A DNA stretch of 64,000 nucleotides from Rhizophagus irregularis (Eukaryota; Glomeromycota; Glomeromycetes; Glomerales; Glomeraceae). The DNA lies in NCBI RefSeq assembly GCF_026210795.1, contig NC_089434.1, forward strand, positions 248,001-312,000. The letters run 5' to 3'. A program made the translations under genes and the position numbers. Positions 47,475-60,277 of this stretch are shown in pieces. The notes below the pieces were generated by a model that ran no database searches, had not been told where the DNA came from, and saw only the letters and a list, made by a program, of their open reading frames with translations. Each line of letters begins with the position of its first letter. The stretch's first letter is position 1.

Positions 47475-49759
47475 TTAATTAATTTACTTCTATTTATTGT
47501 TTGTTTTTGAAAAAAAGTATATTTTATAATTATGAATAAATTTCAGGCATAATAAATTTAAGTTACTACTTAGTACATGAGGACTAATTATTTTCAACTA
47601 ATTATTATCTTTGAATTTTTTTTAAAAAAAGATCAATAACCAAGAAAGATACTTTTTTTCAGATTGCAACTTTTATTCATTTACTTAATTTATTGTGATA
47701 TTGTTCTATTAGCGCTTATAGTTCGTCTAAGACATATTTTAAACGTGGCGATATTATATTTTACTCAATGTATTTTGTTTTATCAAATAAGTTCATGCCT
47801 ATGTATGTTTTATGATAACTAGCTGTAACCTGTTGCGTTTGCAACAAGATTAGATCAACATGAAATTTCTGAAATATATTTAGGAAAATTAAATATAATT
47901 TTAAAGTTTTTATTTGTTTATAATTTGGATTATAATGTGAGCGGGTGAAAAAATAAAAATTATTAAAATTTAAAATAAACTAATAATAATTAAAATATTA
48001 AAAGTATTAATTATACTAATTATTTAAAAAAGTTATATAATTCATAAAATATTTATAAATTTTATTGGATATTTTTTAAAAAATCATATTTATTTTAACT
48101 AAAAAAAAAATTATATAAAATATAATTTATTCAAATAAAAAAAAAATACATATATATATTTATTTCGATTACATCGCAACACTGGCCCGATCCAAACCTA
48201 AAAAGGTAAAAGAACAAAAAAAAAATTAGGAAAAAAAGAGGTATTATTAATTTATTATAGTCTTCGGGCATAAACTCTTGCCAGAATTAAGCGGTGATAA
48301 TCGCCGGTGGTTAGAATCACCAACTGGTGAACTTTAGCAATACTTCACTGATGATATGTATTTTTAAATTTATCTATTAAGATCAAATTCACATAAAAGA
48401 ACTAGCAATATAGCAAATACTATAATATCCACATTTATTTCTTTTTAAACTTCATAATATACTTAACAATTCCAACAACTGAAAATCTGTAAAATTTTTC
48501 CTAATATAAAATTTTTATTTAGGTAATTATATATACATATATATTTGGAGCGTAAGATAGAAATAAAATAATGATGATATCATTTAAGTTTTTTTTTTGT
48601 TGATCTACCAATGAAAATTCCTTTTCCAATAAACTTATTGAAGGAAAAGTAATAATACGGAAAGGGCGTTTCCCGTTTTCAATAAAAAAGACTGATAAGG
48701 ATCGTGGTATATATTACAATAATATTATATTGATATGATAAAAACACATAATTTGCGGTTGGCCATAGATAAATAAGTATCTAAAGTTAACGTTAAGAAA
48801 ATACAAATCACTTTGATTCAATCTAACTGCAGAAAACATGAACCCAATCTATTCATATGTCAAATTCAGATACATCAATGATGCAAACTTTAAACCCGTA
48901 CAATTTACGCTTTGCAAATACTTATCAATTTACAGCCTTTGTCCCTACTCTTTTATAATTTAATTCTTCTTTAATGATGTTTTATGTATTAAACTAATAT
49001 GATAATCCATCAGGGCTACAGCCATGTTTTGACCTTTTCTTTTTCAATTTTGATGTTAAAAGAACCATTGGAACCTCTTTAAACTAAATTAAAAGGTGAA
49101 GTAAGTAAAAAATTTGAAAAAAATTGCATTAGAAAGATTGAGACTTACAAAAAGATATTTATCAGATGGAACTTTTAATATTTCATCTTTATATGAATAA
49201 TTACATGACTCTACCAAACAAAAATATTATTATCCATACAATTTATGCAACCTATTTTTTATAAGATAAGATATCTTCCTTTTCAAGATAATCTTAAAAT
49301 CAAAAATGTTAAATAAATTATCTTTTTAGATTCGCAAAATGAAATCATTCATACGTCATATTTGTAGTAATTTTTTATCATTAAAATTTCACTTACTGTA
49401 CAAACAAAAAGTACTTGGAAGTTTTAATTTATTGATTTTTCTTGGGAATTCACACGGACAGTCTGTTTAAATTTTGTGTTACCTTAAAAATGTATGTTTA
49501 CCAAACTTCTGGTTTTTTGTGTAGTAATCAATTTCCTTTTTCAAAAATCTTCTTTTATGGTAGTAATTTGTACCATCTAAATGACCGGCCATTTTTTTTA
49601 AAAAATAAAATTATTTATGTTTTTATATTAATTCCTATGTCGATTTCCATATTGTTTTATAACTGGAATATATGCTATTTGGAGACTTCGTCCCCAATGA
49701 TTATGTACATAATATAGTTCCCGGTGAAAATATAATAATGGTGGTATGAATATCACATG
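47475..49759. other. Intergenic, AT-rich
   Basis: No gene supported. At 48280-48330 two small hairpins follow each other (GCG...CGC and GGTG...CACC); no known RNA family was recognised. GGAGACTTCGTCCCCAATG at 49679 recurs as GGAAGACTTCGTCCCCCATT at 51502, suggesting that the ends of the next block are duplicated. Confidence 0.4.
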
Positions 49760-50450
49760 TTGATTTGACAGATGATTTTGACAATTCAAATAATCAAAAT
49801 TATTTTCACATTTTTTTCTATTAGTGCGAATAATAGTTATTTTAATTTCTTAATTTATCTGTAACGATTATAAATTTATAATTATTAATTGTCATTGAAT
49901 AATTTTTAGATGATAGCGAAGAATTATTCAAATCATTTAATGAATTATAAAATAAATTTAAATGAAGGTAAATAAATAATACTATTTTGATTACAAATTT
50001 ATCCCTTGAAATATAATATATATTATATTTTATTTTTTATATTTAATCAAATTAATTATGGAAAAGAAATGGTGGAGCAACAGCGATTAAAAAAACATAA
50101 TGTTGGTATGTATAGATAATAATAATTGATTTTTATGAAATTATAATTTTATTATTTAATTCTAAAATATTATATATAATAAATTTAGTTAGTTTTTTTT
50201 CTATGTAGACATGGCAAGTTAATTTGAAATTTTTTTTTCAAAAAAAAAAATTTTACGTAGTTATGTTACTAATTTATATTTTATATTTTTTTTAGATGGA
50301 TTTTTAAATTTTTTATTTTACTAAATTATCATTATTATTTAATTAATATTAACAATAAATATTTATTTATTTTTTTCATATTAGGATTATTCAAACACTA
50401 AGCTTTAGAGTAGAAATCTTACTAGACAAATACTTAGTTTGTAATTTAAA
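49760..50450 (+). pseudogene. Tail-only relic of a kinase gene (3' exons without kinase domain)
   Basis: The order of small 3' exons of the intact kinases is recognisable. GATGATTTTGACAATTCAAA matches the fifth exon, GATGATAGCGAAGAATTATT the sixth exon of the second gene, and GGAAAAGAAATGGTGGAGCA the GKEIVEQQ exon. After these come the last-exon ATGGATTTTT and the downstream sequence TTCAAACACTAAGCTTTAGA, ACTTAGTTTGTAATTTAAA. The kinase domain is absent upstream and the frames are broken. A third unit of the duplication has therefore lost its 5' two thirds. Confidence 0.75.
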
Positions 50451-51771
50451 CAATTCATTCTGTTTCAGATATATTATATTGTAATTTATCCAAATATTAA
50501 ACTTGTAGCTTATCAATTTTATTGTTTCTATCAGCAGTGAATGTGTGATTAAACATTTATATTAATTATAAAATTCTATTTAATCGATACGTTATGTGGC
50601 GCAGTAACTAATAAAGGAATCGAAGTAAAATCATCCATCATAAAATTATCAAGATTGTGAGACTAGTACTTTAACGTAATACATTATTAATTATCAATTA
50701 TTAATTTATCTATTTATTTTAAATCACACAGTGAACAGTAAAACATCATATAGTATATTATTAGTTTAGGCCAAATTTTCATTTTTTTTTTATTTATTTT
50801 TAGGACGTGAATCTTTTTTTTAAAAAAATACTTTATTAATAATCAATAAATTCGAATAAATATAAACTAAAATAGTTAATTAATTTATTTATATAAAAGC
50901 TAAAGCCATACGTGCCAAGAAAGTTTTTCATTAAGAAATCGTCATAACTTTCATAATTTGTACTGTATCTTTGATTTTTTTTTTTTTAAAAAAAATAAAT
51001 TAATGATTCTTAAATGCATCCCGAAGGAATTGTACATCATAACATTTTATAAATTAAATTGTGCAGTGCTTTTTTGGTATAAAATAAATAGCTAATATCA
51101 TGGAAAATATATTATTTCTACTACACAATAAGTGAGATTTATTATTTTTAATAATTTATTTTTGATATAGTTTTAACAAAGATCGTTTAATAAAATTAGC
51201 GTCAATATTAACAACATCATTGTCATGTACTGTATTCAATATTAGTCAAGCCTGCTGATTATGTTTAATATACTTCTTTTATATAATACTCATATTTATT
51301 AATATTACCTCTGTAAAAATTTATATCATGCTGTTATTATAATGTTTTCAAACTTGGTAAAACATTCTTATGAAATTAAACAAATTATTATTTATAATTT
51401 ATTATATTTCATATTCATTTAAATAATTTAGTTACATGATAAGTTACCTTTATTACTTCCCAATACAATCTTTATTTAATAACTAGTGATTGTCATATAT
51501 GGAAGACTTCGTCCCCCATTTGTTTTTTTATGTTAGATATTTATAATGAAATTTTATCCAGATTAGTTGATTAGCGTTAAATTATTTAACCGAAAAGCAG
51601 TTAATTACTAAATTCGGTTGTTCATTTTGTATTTATGGTCACATGATAGTCACACAACATTTGGTAATACATAAAACGGATGAAAAACTCCGCTCGTAAA
51701 ATTTTTTTAAGTTACAAAATTATTTTAAATTTTTTTTTCATAATTTAAATATTTTATAAGAAAATTACATT
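50451..51771. other. Intergenic upstream of first kinase gene
   Basis: No gene. The last ~200 bases (from TTGATTAGCGTTAAATTATT at about 51566) are repeated upstream of the second kinase gene (from about 60196) and so form a duplicated promoter. Confidence 0.6.
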
Positions 51772-54144
51772 ATGTCTGATATTCGAAAAGAATTAGTTTA
51801 TGCTGCAATTAATAGAGCAATTACATCAATAGATTATGATATTTATGATGATTTTCATAAACAACATGAATTTAAAAAACAAACTATACTTGCTGATAAT
51901 TCTCTTACAAATGATGAAAAAACTTATGCAATAAAAGAACTGAATAAGACATATGACAGGTATAAAGTTAAATATAATTATGGGGCAAGAAGAACTTGTG
52001 AAAATTGTAACCAAGAATGTTTAGCTACATTATATTGTGAATATTGTGTTCAAAATTATTTAAAAGCAAACTTTTCAAATTGGACATCTGGAAATAATGA
52101 TATTGATAATTTAATACAAAAATGTCAAATTGAAACACTTAGACCAGATAAAATAATTGAATGGATTCCATATAATAATTTACAAAATATTAAATATTTA
52201 ACAAAAGGTGGATTTTCTGAAATTTATACAGCAGTTTGGATTGATGGAAGTTATGAAGAATGGGATTCTAAAGAACAAAAATTAATAAGATTAGGAAGAC
52301 ACAAAGTAATACTTAAAGGATTAGAAAATGTTGAAAATGCAAATCAAAGATGGTTTGAAGAGGTTTGTAATTTAATGTTATTTATTATTATTTTCAGTTT
52401 TAGTAAATAATAAATTTTATTATATATATATAGGCTGAATCACACTTTAAAATAAGCAATATATCTTCATCAATTATTCCATGTTTTGGTTTAACACAAA
52501 ATCCATCAAATGGAAATTATATGCTTGTAATAGGTAAAGCAGATATAGATTTAAGAAAATATTTACAACAAACTCAAAATCAACTTACATGGAAAGAAAG
52601 AATAAAAATTGCTTATGATATAACTCCTGCACTCAAGGTTATTCACAGGGAAAACACAATTCATAGAGATTTGCATTCTGGGAATATATTGTATTCAAAA
52701 CTAAATCAACGTTGGTATATCAGTGATCTCGGATTTTGTGGACCTGCAGATAAATCAACAGAAAGTATATATGGTAATCTTCCCTACATAGCACCAGAAG
52801 TTATTTCTGGAAAGAATACTACAGTGGAATCTGATATTTATAGTATTGGAATGTTAATGTGGGAAATTTCATCTGGACAACCTCCTTTTAATTATTATGA
52901 AAATGATTATAAACTTGCATTGAATATAATTAATGGAATGAGACCAAAAGTAATATCAGGAACTCCTTTAAAATATGAAAATTTAATGAAACAATGTTGG
53001 AATGCTGATCCATCAAAAAGACCTGATATTGGTACACTTTGTAATAGAATTCGCCAACTTCTACAATTTTATCAAAATATATCAAATGAAATACTTCAAC
53101 AAGAAACAAATAATTTAGAAAGAAACAAACTAATAAACAACACAATGTCAAAACATATAAGTAGCAAATTATTTACAAGTAGAATTCATCAATTTAAAAA
53201 TTTGCCTGAACCAAGAAATGCAACAGAAGGTATAATTTTAATATTTGTTATCTTTATTATTTTTCTTTTAAAATATTAATATTGTTTTTAATTTTAAATG
53301 ATAATAGAAGAACAAGAAGGTAAAAATAATGGATATGTATTAGAAATATGTAAAATATTTGATTATTTTTTCTAACCTTTAAAAAAAAATCATTTTTAAT
53401 AGCATTTCATAGTAAATCATATGACTGCTTTAATATTCCTGATAATAGTAAGTAATTAGATATATTGATATATATAATGCAAATTATTAATTATTTTTAT
53501 TACTAGTTGAAGATTTTAACAATCCAAGTAATAAAAATTATGCTGGTACATCCAAAGCAAGTAGTATTTTAAAAGGTAATTAATCATTTAAATTTAAATT
53601 TTCTTTTTTGTAACAGTATGAACTTATAGCCGTTTGATTTTGAATCTGTAAAAATTATAATTATTAATTTGATTGTCTTAATAATTTTTAGGCATGAGTA
53701 AAAGATTATCTAAAGTATTTAATAAATTACAAAAAAAATCAAATAATGGCAAGTAGATAATTATTCTGTATTTGATTACAGTTCTCATTCCTTGAAATAT
53801 AACATATTTTACATTTTTTATAGGTAATCAAATTAATTACGGAAAAGAAATAGTTGAACAACAACAAATTAAGCAATATAATCTCAACATTAATGGTATG
53901 AAAAATTGCAATAATGATTAATTATGTAACATTCGTTTTATATATCTTTTTTTTTTATAGATGAAGATGAAACTTATGATGATAAAAACTTTCATTCAGA
54001 AGAAGATGATGTATTTGAAATTCCAGATGGTAAGTATTTCATATTACTGTACCATATGTTCTTTATATTTTTGCAAGAAAAATAACTATATTCATTTTGT
54101 ATTTTTATTTATTAATTAATTAATTTAATTTAGATGGATTTTAA
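51772..54144 (+). CDS. TKL-like protein kinase with CxxC N-terminus, copy 1
   Basis: Nine exons join in frame: 51772-52362, 52434-53229, 53308-53319, 53403-53447, 53507-53575, 53692-53748, 53824-53895, 53961-54029 and 54134-54144, giving 573 residues. A helical N-terminus is followed by a small Cys motif (C76, C79, C83, C89, C92) and a kinase domain from about 140: glycine loop TKGGFSE, Lys 182, catalytic HRDLHSGN at 274-281, IAPE at 316-319. The magnesium motif is DLG (295-297) instead of DFG. The tail (about 460-573) is disordered and comes from seven tiny exons, all bounded by phase-1 introns; one is 12 nt, and the intron after 53748 starts with GC. All catalytic residues are present, so an active Ser/Thr or dual-specificity kinase is likely. 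Substrate unknown. Belongs to a large lineage-specific kinase family. Confidence 0.88.
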
Positions 54145-55056
54145 ATTCTTTAATTTCTGACGTACGGAATATATTTTATTACTTTTTTTTTGCTTTTTAT
54201 TTAGAATTATTTAAACACTAAGTATAGAGTAGGTAAAATTTTTTACGAGATTCTTAGTTTGTAATTTAAATGATTCACTATTTTTATTATTATTGTTATA
54301 ACTTCGTTATTCATTAAATAAAAAATTTAACTTTTTCGATAACATAAAATTTTTGATTTACTGCAAATAAAATTATTTGGAGTGGGAGGTTCAATATTAA
54401 TTTAATGAGTTTATAATAAAATAAGTCGTAACACTGTCGTAACGATAGGGCCAATTAATGACTAAAATTTTTATATTTGAACAAAGTGGATATGATTTAT
54501 TCTTTAAATTGTGTTCAATTACTATATAAAGGATCATTAAAAGAACGTAATAAAATTAACTTTTTCAATGATAAAAAGTAAGTAAATGGGAAGTACAAAA
54601 ATATTTTAACCTTCTATCAATTTATCACGTGCATTTTTAACCCTAATGATCGATCAAATTAATGTTTGAACGAAACCATCATAATGCTGGCTGAAATTAC
54701 ATTCAATCACGTGATATTGTCGTTAACGATATGGTTAATTGATATAAATGCAGTATTTGAAACTAATTTTAATATATAATTTAATGATTATCACAAAATA
54801 TTGGATTAATAACAAATTAAATGTGTGGAATGTATGGATAATTTAATAACAATGTTAAAATTCGAATTACAATTTATTTCATCATTGATTGTAACGAAAT
54901 ATGAAAATATTGCTGAAAACATTTACTAATATTTGGGTAAGTAATATTATTTATTATAGATTTTTCTATTCGTCCTTTAAATGTAATAAAATCCACAATT
55001 ATTACTATAGAAATTACAAGGCTAAAGCAATAAACTCTAGACTCTACTATTTAGAT
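54145..55056. other. 3' flank of kinase copy 1, part of the duplication
   Basis: The sequence is shared with the flank after the second gene (62862-63680), for example TATATAAAGGATCATTAAAA against TATATAAAGGTCCATTAAAA, so the duplicated unit extends at least 800 bases past the stop. TATTTAGAT at 55048-55056 is the left target duplication of the LINE insertion. TCACGTGA lies at 54707. Confidence 0.7.
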
Positions 55057-57849
55057 TATTTTTTTTAACTGGTTAACGAAGGATTTATTATAAAATTATT
55101 TAGAGATTACATATATGCCTTTAGTTTGATTTGTAGTAACAGCTAAAATTAACTCAACAATAATACTAAACTAAATATCTAGAATATTACAACAAGTATA
55201 AATATTCCCAATAAACCAGGATAAACGAAAAAGATGAAATAAAAAGCAAACTTACCCAAAGGGCAATCAACAAGAAAAATAGTAAAATAAAAGAAAGAAT
55301 GAAACAAAACAAATTTTAATATCCCGGCTCACACATATTAGCCCTCTGTTCTCAACCTAGGCACTTGCGTTGATGTATTTCTATTTTTTTCTAAATATCT
55401 ATATCCATTGCTTCCTATATTCAATTTTTTCTTTTTATTTATTTTCAACTTTTTTTCTTTTATAGTTTGTAATTCACACCTCTCGTTCCAAATTATTTTA
55501 GTTTCGTCATATATATAATTAAGAAACGATGTAGCCACTTTAGTTTTATCTACGATATTCATTTTAATTTCGCTTGACAAAAAATCAGATCATTTAAGCG
55601 GAAATATTCCTTTAATCACATCTATAAATGTCAAATTATTTTCGTCAACTAAAAGTTTCCCAAACTTTTTGTTGTCAAATAAGTTTTCTTTTAACATCGC
55701 AATGATTTTTTTCTAAATTTGTAATTTCGTTTGTCAGAAATATTATTGATTTTCTGATAATGTCCTTTAATCATTTCTTATGTTTATTACACATACAGTA
55801 CATACGTGATTAAAGGTTTTCGCAACGGACACATTTCCAATTCTTATAAATTTCGTGTGTTGATTTTTACATTGTTCTATTGTAGGCATTTCTTCAATCA
55901 GCCTCTGTATTTTCTTTCTTCTCCTTGTTGTCCAGAACGAAGTTGTTAACGCTTTTTCTCCCTCTTTTAAATATTCAAAGGTCAAACTAATCTATTTCCG
56001 TTTGAACATATTTCGAATTTCAATTTAAATTAAAGAAATTTTCTAAATTACAAATTTCCGTATAATGTCTTATAAAATGGTGTAGATGTTTTTCTACTAT
56101 TATGTTTGTTCCAGACGACTATATAATCAATCGAAAAAATCTTATTGAAGTCTATTTTTATCGTATAGACTCTATTAATATCGGTGATCTTTTCTTTTAA
56201 TTTTTCGATCTAATAAATTATGATATGGTTATCTGCATGCGCTTTAACTTTAACTAGAGTTGGTAATTTAATTTTTTTCTTCTGAAATCAACGTCCTAAT
56301 TAAAGCTCAGTAATATAAATTATTTTGTTCTTTAAATATTTTCCGTGCATTAACGAAATTATATATTTTAACTAATTCGTCAAACCGGTTATAAACCAAT
56401 TCACTATCCGTATATATATTAACATTTTCGATATCATGTCCAATAAATAACGCTAATAAAAAGGCAAACGTTTCTACCTTCAGTTAGTTGACTTCTCGAT
56501 CATCGCATATAACTCTGTTAAATTGTGATTTTCATCATAAACGTTCAAATCCGCCAGTCCTACTATATTTTCGGATCCACTATTAATCACCGATCCATCA
56601 TGTAAATATGTATTTTCTTTCCGTTACTACTATTTTCCTTAACTTTATTATTGATCATTAACAACTTTTCTAAACTTAAGTTGTTATCACACTTTTCTCC
56701 CATGACAAATTTTTTATTAATATTTTGGTCTTCCACACCTATGTCATCATCTTCTATTGCAGTTCTGATATCGTCTGCCAAGTATCTATCTGGAATCTGG
56801 ATTATCCTTAAAATACCTATCGTAACGTATTTTTAATTCAATATGATGTTACGTAATATCCGGTATAATATACGCCCTATTAGCAATTAAATTTACGCTT
56901 GTCGAATGTTTTTGATTTTCTAAAAAAAAATCGGATTTAATTCTGTCGAAAAGACACACGGGTCTTGTTTAAATATTGGTCTATCTAATAATCAGTCCCA
57001 TACATTTGTTAAAAACAATATTGAAGTCTTCTGGTTCGCTTAATACAATATAATGTGCTATATTAACTAAAGAGCCTTCCATACCAACTACTTTCCCATA
57101 TAACACTTTTGTTCTAGCATAACATTTTTGATCGTCCAAACAAATTTTTTAGCTAGCGGGTCTGCTGCTATTGGTATCAAGTCTTCACCTTTTAAATTTG
57201 ATGAGTACGTTGTTTTAATTTTTTCGAAGATATCATTTTTAATCTTCCTATTAATTAAAATATTATCTATTAATTCGGCTTCTAATTTAAACCATCTATT
57301 CTTAATTGTATTCGTTCGGATTAATCTTTTCTTAATAAATCTTTTGTAAAACAACTCCTTATGAGTTAACAAATTTTTTACATCCAGAGTCAACATTTGA
57401 TCCAAAAAAATTATATTCAACTTTTTGATCGAAACAAAATTCTCAAATAAACTGAATCCGTAATCACTTCTTTTAGCAGAACAATGCCGCCTTTAATTTC
57501 CATCCCATTGTCGCATAAATTATTTCTTATACTAAAACTATGATCTTTCATTAGCTTTATATTATCTAGTATGAACGAGTTAAACAACTGTTTCTTTTAA
57601 TATTTTCTTAAAACTAATCGAAGTCAAAGCTATTAAGGGATTTTCGGCTAATAACAACAACTCTTGCAAGTTAAATAACCTAATTTTAGTGATCTTCCCC
57701 AATTCATTTTTGTCATTAAGTTCAAACACAAAATTTGTAATTTTGGCTTGTAATTGATTATCGTGAAAATTTTTTAAACGATAACTTTCTTTCATATGTA
57801 TTATTTCATATGTATTATTGCGTGCTGTAAATCTGTAATGCCGGAATTT

Positions 57850-58725
57850 ACCTAATGAATTATTAAGTGTGGGGCGCAGTATTATATTTAGAATAGATAC
57901 TTAAAAATTTTTATTTTGTTTATATTTTTATTTTTAATGACGTTCTAGATGACGTAAAACTAGTGATTTTGAATTAAGAATTATTTAGAATGTTAGAGAT
58001 TAGGACCAATAATTTTGTTTATTTATTTATTTGATTATAGATCACGGCGAATGTGATATAAATAAGGAAAGTGATTGTGACAAAGGAAATGTAGATTAGA
58101 TAATACATTGAACTTTAGAATTGCGTAGTGATGATCATAGTAATTGTGACATTACAATAAGAATTTGATTTTAGAAAGTTTAACTCAATGAAAATTTACA
58201 AAGGAAAAAACCTACAAAGGACATTGAGAATACGTAATCGGAATGTTATTAATCCGATATATCCAAAAATAGTAATATTGGATACAGAACTACGTGGGAA
58301 CTCAGAAAGTATTAAAAGAGTGAATTTTGGAATTAAAATAAGGAATAGTATTTTTAATAGCTTATGGGGAAATAATTGATAAATATTAATAAGTGGGAAA
58401 ATTATAGATATTCTAATAATGAATTTGTCGTTTTGATATTATTTTTGTTAATGAAATGCAATGCGAGAATAAGAATAAATAGGGAGAATTATCGCAGTTT
58501 GAATGTTAAATTTAGAATTTTGAAATTATATTATTGAATTAGTACGAGTATTATTATTAAGTATGGGAAAACTATCGAAATTCAGAATTGTAAATTATGA
58601 ATATTAAATATTTATTAATGAAGGAAGAATTTTGGATTGAGAAATAATATTTTTATTAATTTTTTTTTGTTTTAGTATTATTATATTTTATATTTATATG
58701 GACTTGGGATAGAAATTTTGTATTA
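57850..58725 (+). other. Segment of different origin inside the LINE
   Basis: LINE-like coding on the minus strand stops at about 58800 and resumes at about 57795, and the sequence between lacks it. It is purine-biased on the top strand, with repeated GAATTG/TTGTGAC-like words and a 63-codon frame (58188-58379) that I do not recognise. It ends at the large hairpin. A nested insertion is the simplest reading. Confidence 0.4.
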
Positions 58726-58800
58726 ATTATTTTTAAGAATAAATTGGGATTAACACTGTAATGACTCATTACAGTGTCCCAATTTATTCTTAAAAATAAT
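58726..58800. repeat. 75-bp near-perfect palindrome
   Basis: Two 35-base arms are exact reverse complements around a single C at 58765; the only flaw is an extra TTAA at 58750-58753. It lies where LINE coding is broken. It could form a long hairpin or mark a rearrangement joint. Confidence 0.9.
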
Positions 58801-59388
58801 CCGAAAGAATTAATAATTGTGTACGATATTTCACTTTTGGTATAACCAACATATTAAAAATGTACGACATCTTTTTATCGGTTAACCTTTCCCGTAAAAT
58901 CATAGACTGACTGATGACGTGATCCTTCTTATTAAAAGCGTTAAACCAGACCCCAAGGATTCTTATCGAACTTTTTTTCATTGTTGGTTTTATTTTTAAA
59001 TTCTCACTTCCGAATTTTATATTAACTTCGTTGTCACTTGGAAGTGTCTTCTTTTTCCTCAACAATAGTTCCGATTTTTCTTTATTAATCTTAATGTCGT
59101 TTAATAAATAGAACGAATCTGCGATTTCTAAGATCTTTACAGTCAGTTATGAAATTCGTATCGTCCATATATGCCAAACCTGGAACGTTAAAAGTTACGG
59201 GTTTACAAATGTTTTCATATATATTCATTTTTTGACATCCATCAACCTGATATCCTAAATTCGATCTTCTGATTTTTGATAACGATTAACGAGAGATCGT
59301 AATATATTATCCATAACAAGGGTGAAATGATCTCCCTACCAACGTGCACATCATACGGCTCCGTTAAGCCTCCTGGGGTAGATTCTAT

Positions 59389-59985
59389 TATTTAGATGAA
59401 AATGGCTACTAAACTAAAATTAATTATTCAAATGCACTATGACCAAGAATATCCATAGTACATTAATAATAAGTAATTCAAGTTATCAATAGAGTTACAA
59501 GATCCTAATTTTAGGACCCAGAAATATATATAAAAGGGTCAGGTTTGAGTTTGCGTATTTTGAACAAAAATCATGAAAATCTTTCCTTTTTTAGATAATT
59601 TTTGATAATTTCAGTCAGAATTTTATTTCCTATTATAGTAACCGACTGACATTATCATAATTCCGGCCCTGAAAAAATGCGTACAGCTCATAGTAAAAAA
59701 ATTTTTTCATCACCTGACCCCTATATATATATTTCTGGGTTCTCCAATTTTGATTCTATATTTATTATTCCATTACGTTGTAATTAAAAAATTATAAATA
59801 ATTAACAAAATGATCGATAAAGTAATCTAACTTTACATAGTTGTAGGATACTTTTCCTTCAAAGAGGAACAAGAGAGTTCTGTTCACCTTCCCAGTAGTT
59901 GGCCTAACTATCAGTAACTTTATCTACAAGCTCGTCTACAGTGTGCTTTATTCTATTTTTATTGTTACGGCTCATCTATAAAAAT
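59389..59985. repeat. Continuation of kinase-unit flank, repeated at 63700-64000
   Basis: The first nine bases are the right LINE target duplication. CACTATGACCAAGAATATCC, TTTTGATTCTATATTTATTA and GATACTTTTCCTTCAAAGAG recur after the second kinase gene as CACTATGGCCAAGAATATTC, TTTTGATTCTATATTTATTA and GATACTTTTCCTTCAAAGAG. This shows that the LINE split a once continuous flank. Confidence 0.8.
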
Positions 59986-60277
59986 TTTTTATCTAACGGA
60001 TTATATAAATGAATTGTTATGAGAAAGAATTCCTTTCTGTCGTGATTTAGTTTTATTGAGAAATAAAATTTTTTGTCCTATTTAAAAAAAAATTTAGAAT
60101 AAGAAATTAAATCTTGTAATTAAAATTCAAATTTAAAAAATTTTAAAATGTAATTTCACTGAAGTTATTAAATTTAGACCAAAATAGAAAAATTATGATT
60201 AGCGTTAAATTATTTGCCGAAAAGCAGATAATTACTAAATTCGTTTTATTTATAGTCACATGATAGTCACACGACGT

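Larger units (their letters stand above)
55057..59388 (-). mobile_element. 5'-truncated, decayed LINE retrotransposon
   Basis: Minus-strand coding remnants appear in LINE order. The reverse transcriptase comes first: GGLTEPYDVHVG, EIISPLLWIIYYD, catalytic YMDD in GLAYMDDTNF near 59170, then thumb-like IRILGVWFN. Next are a connecting region with GKITKIRLFNLQ and MLTLDVKNLLTHK parts, RNase H with NIYTDSELVYNRF near 56400, and a 3' region. Many stops and frameshifts make it non-functional. The endonuclease and ORF1 are missing, so it is 5'-truncated as usual for LINEs. TATTTAGAT flanks it on both sides (55048-55056, 59389-59397), and a short A run (T8 on the top strand, near 55059) sits at its 3' end. 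Unrelated sequence (about 57850-58725) interrupts it. Confidence 0.85.

Noticed and set aside
48347..48375. CTGATGA, a hammerhead-ribozyme-like core word, after two small hairpins
   Set aside because: No matching GAAA and no three-stem arrangement could be found around it.
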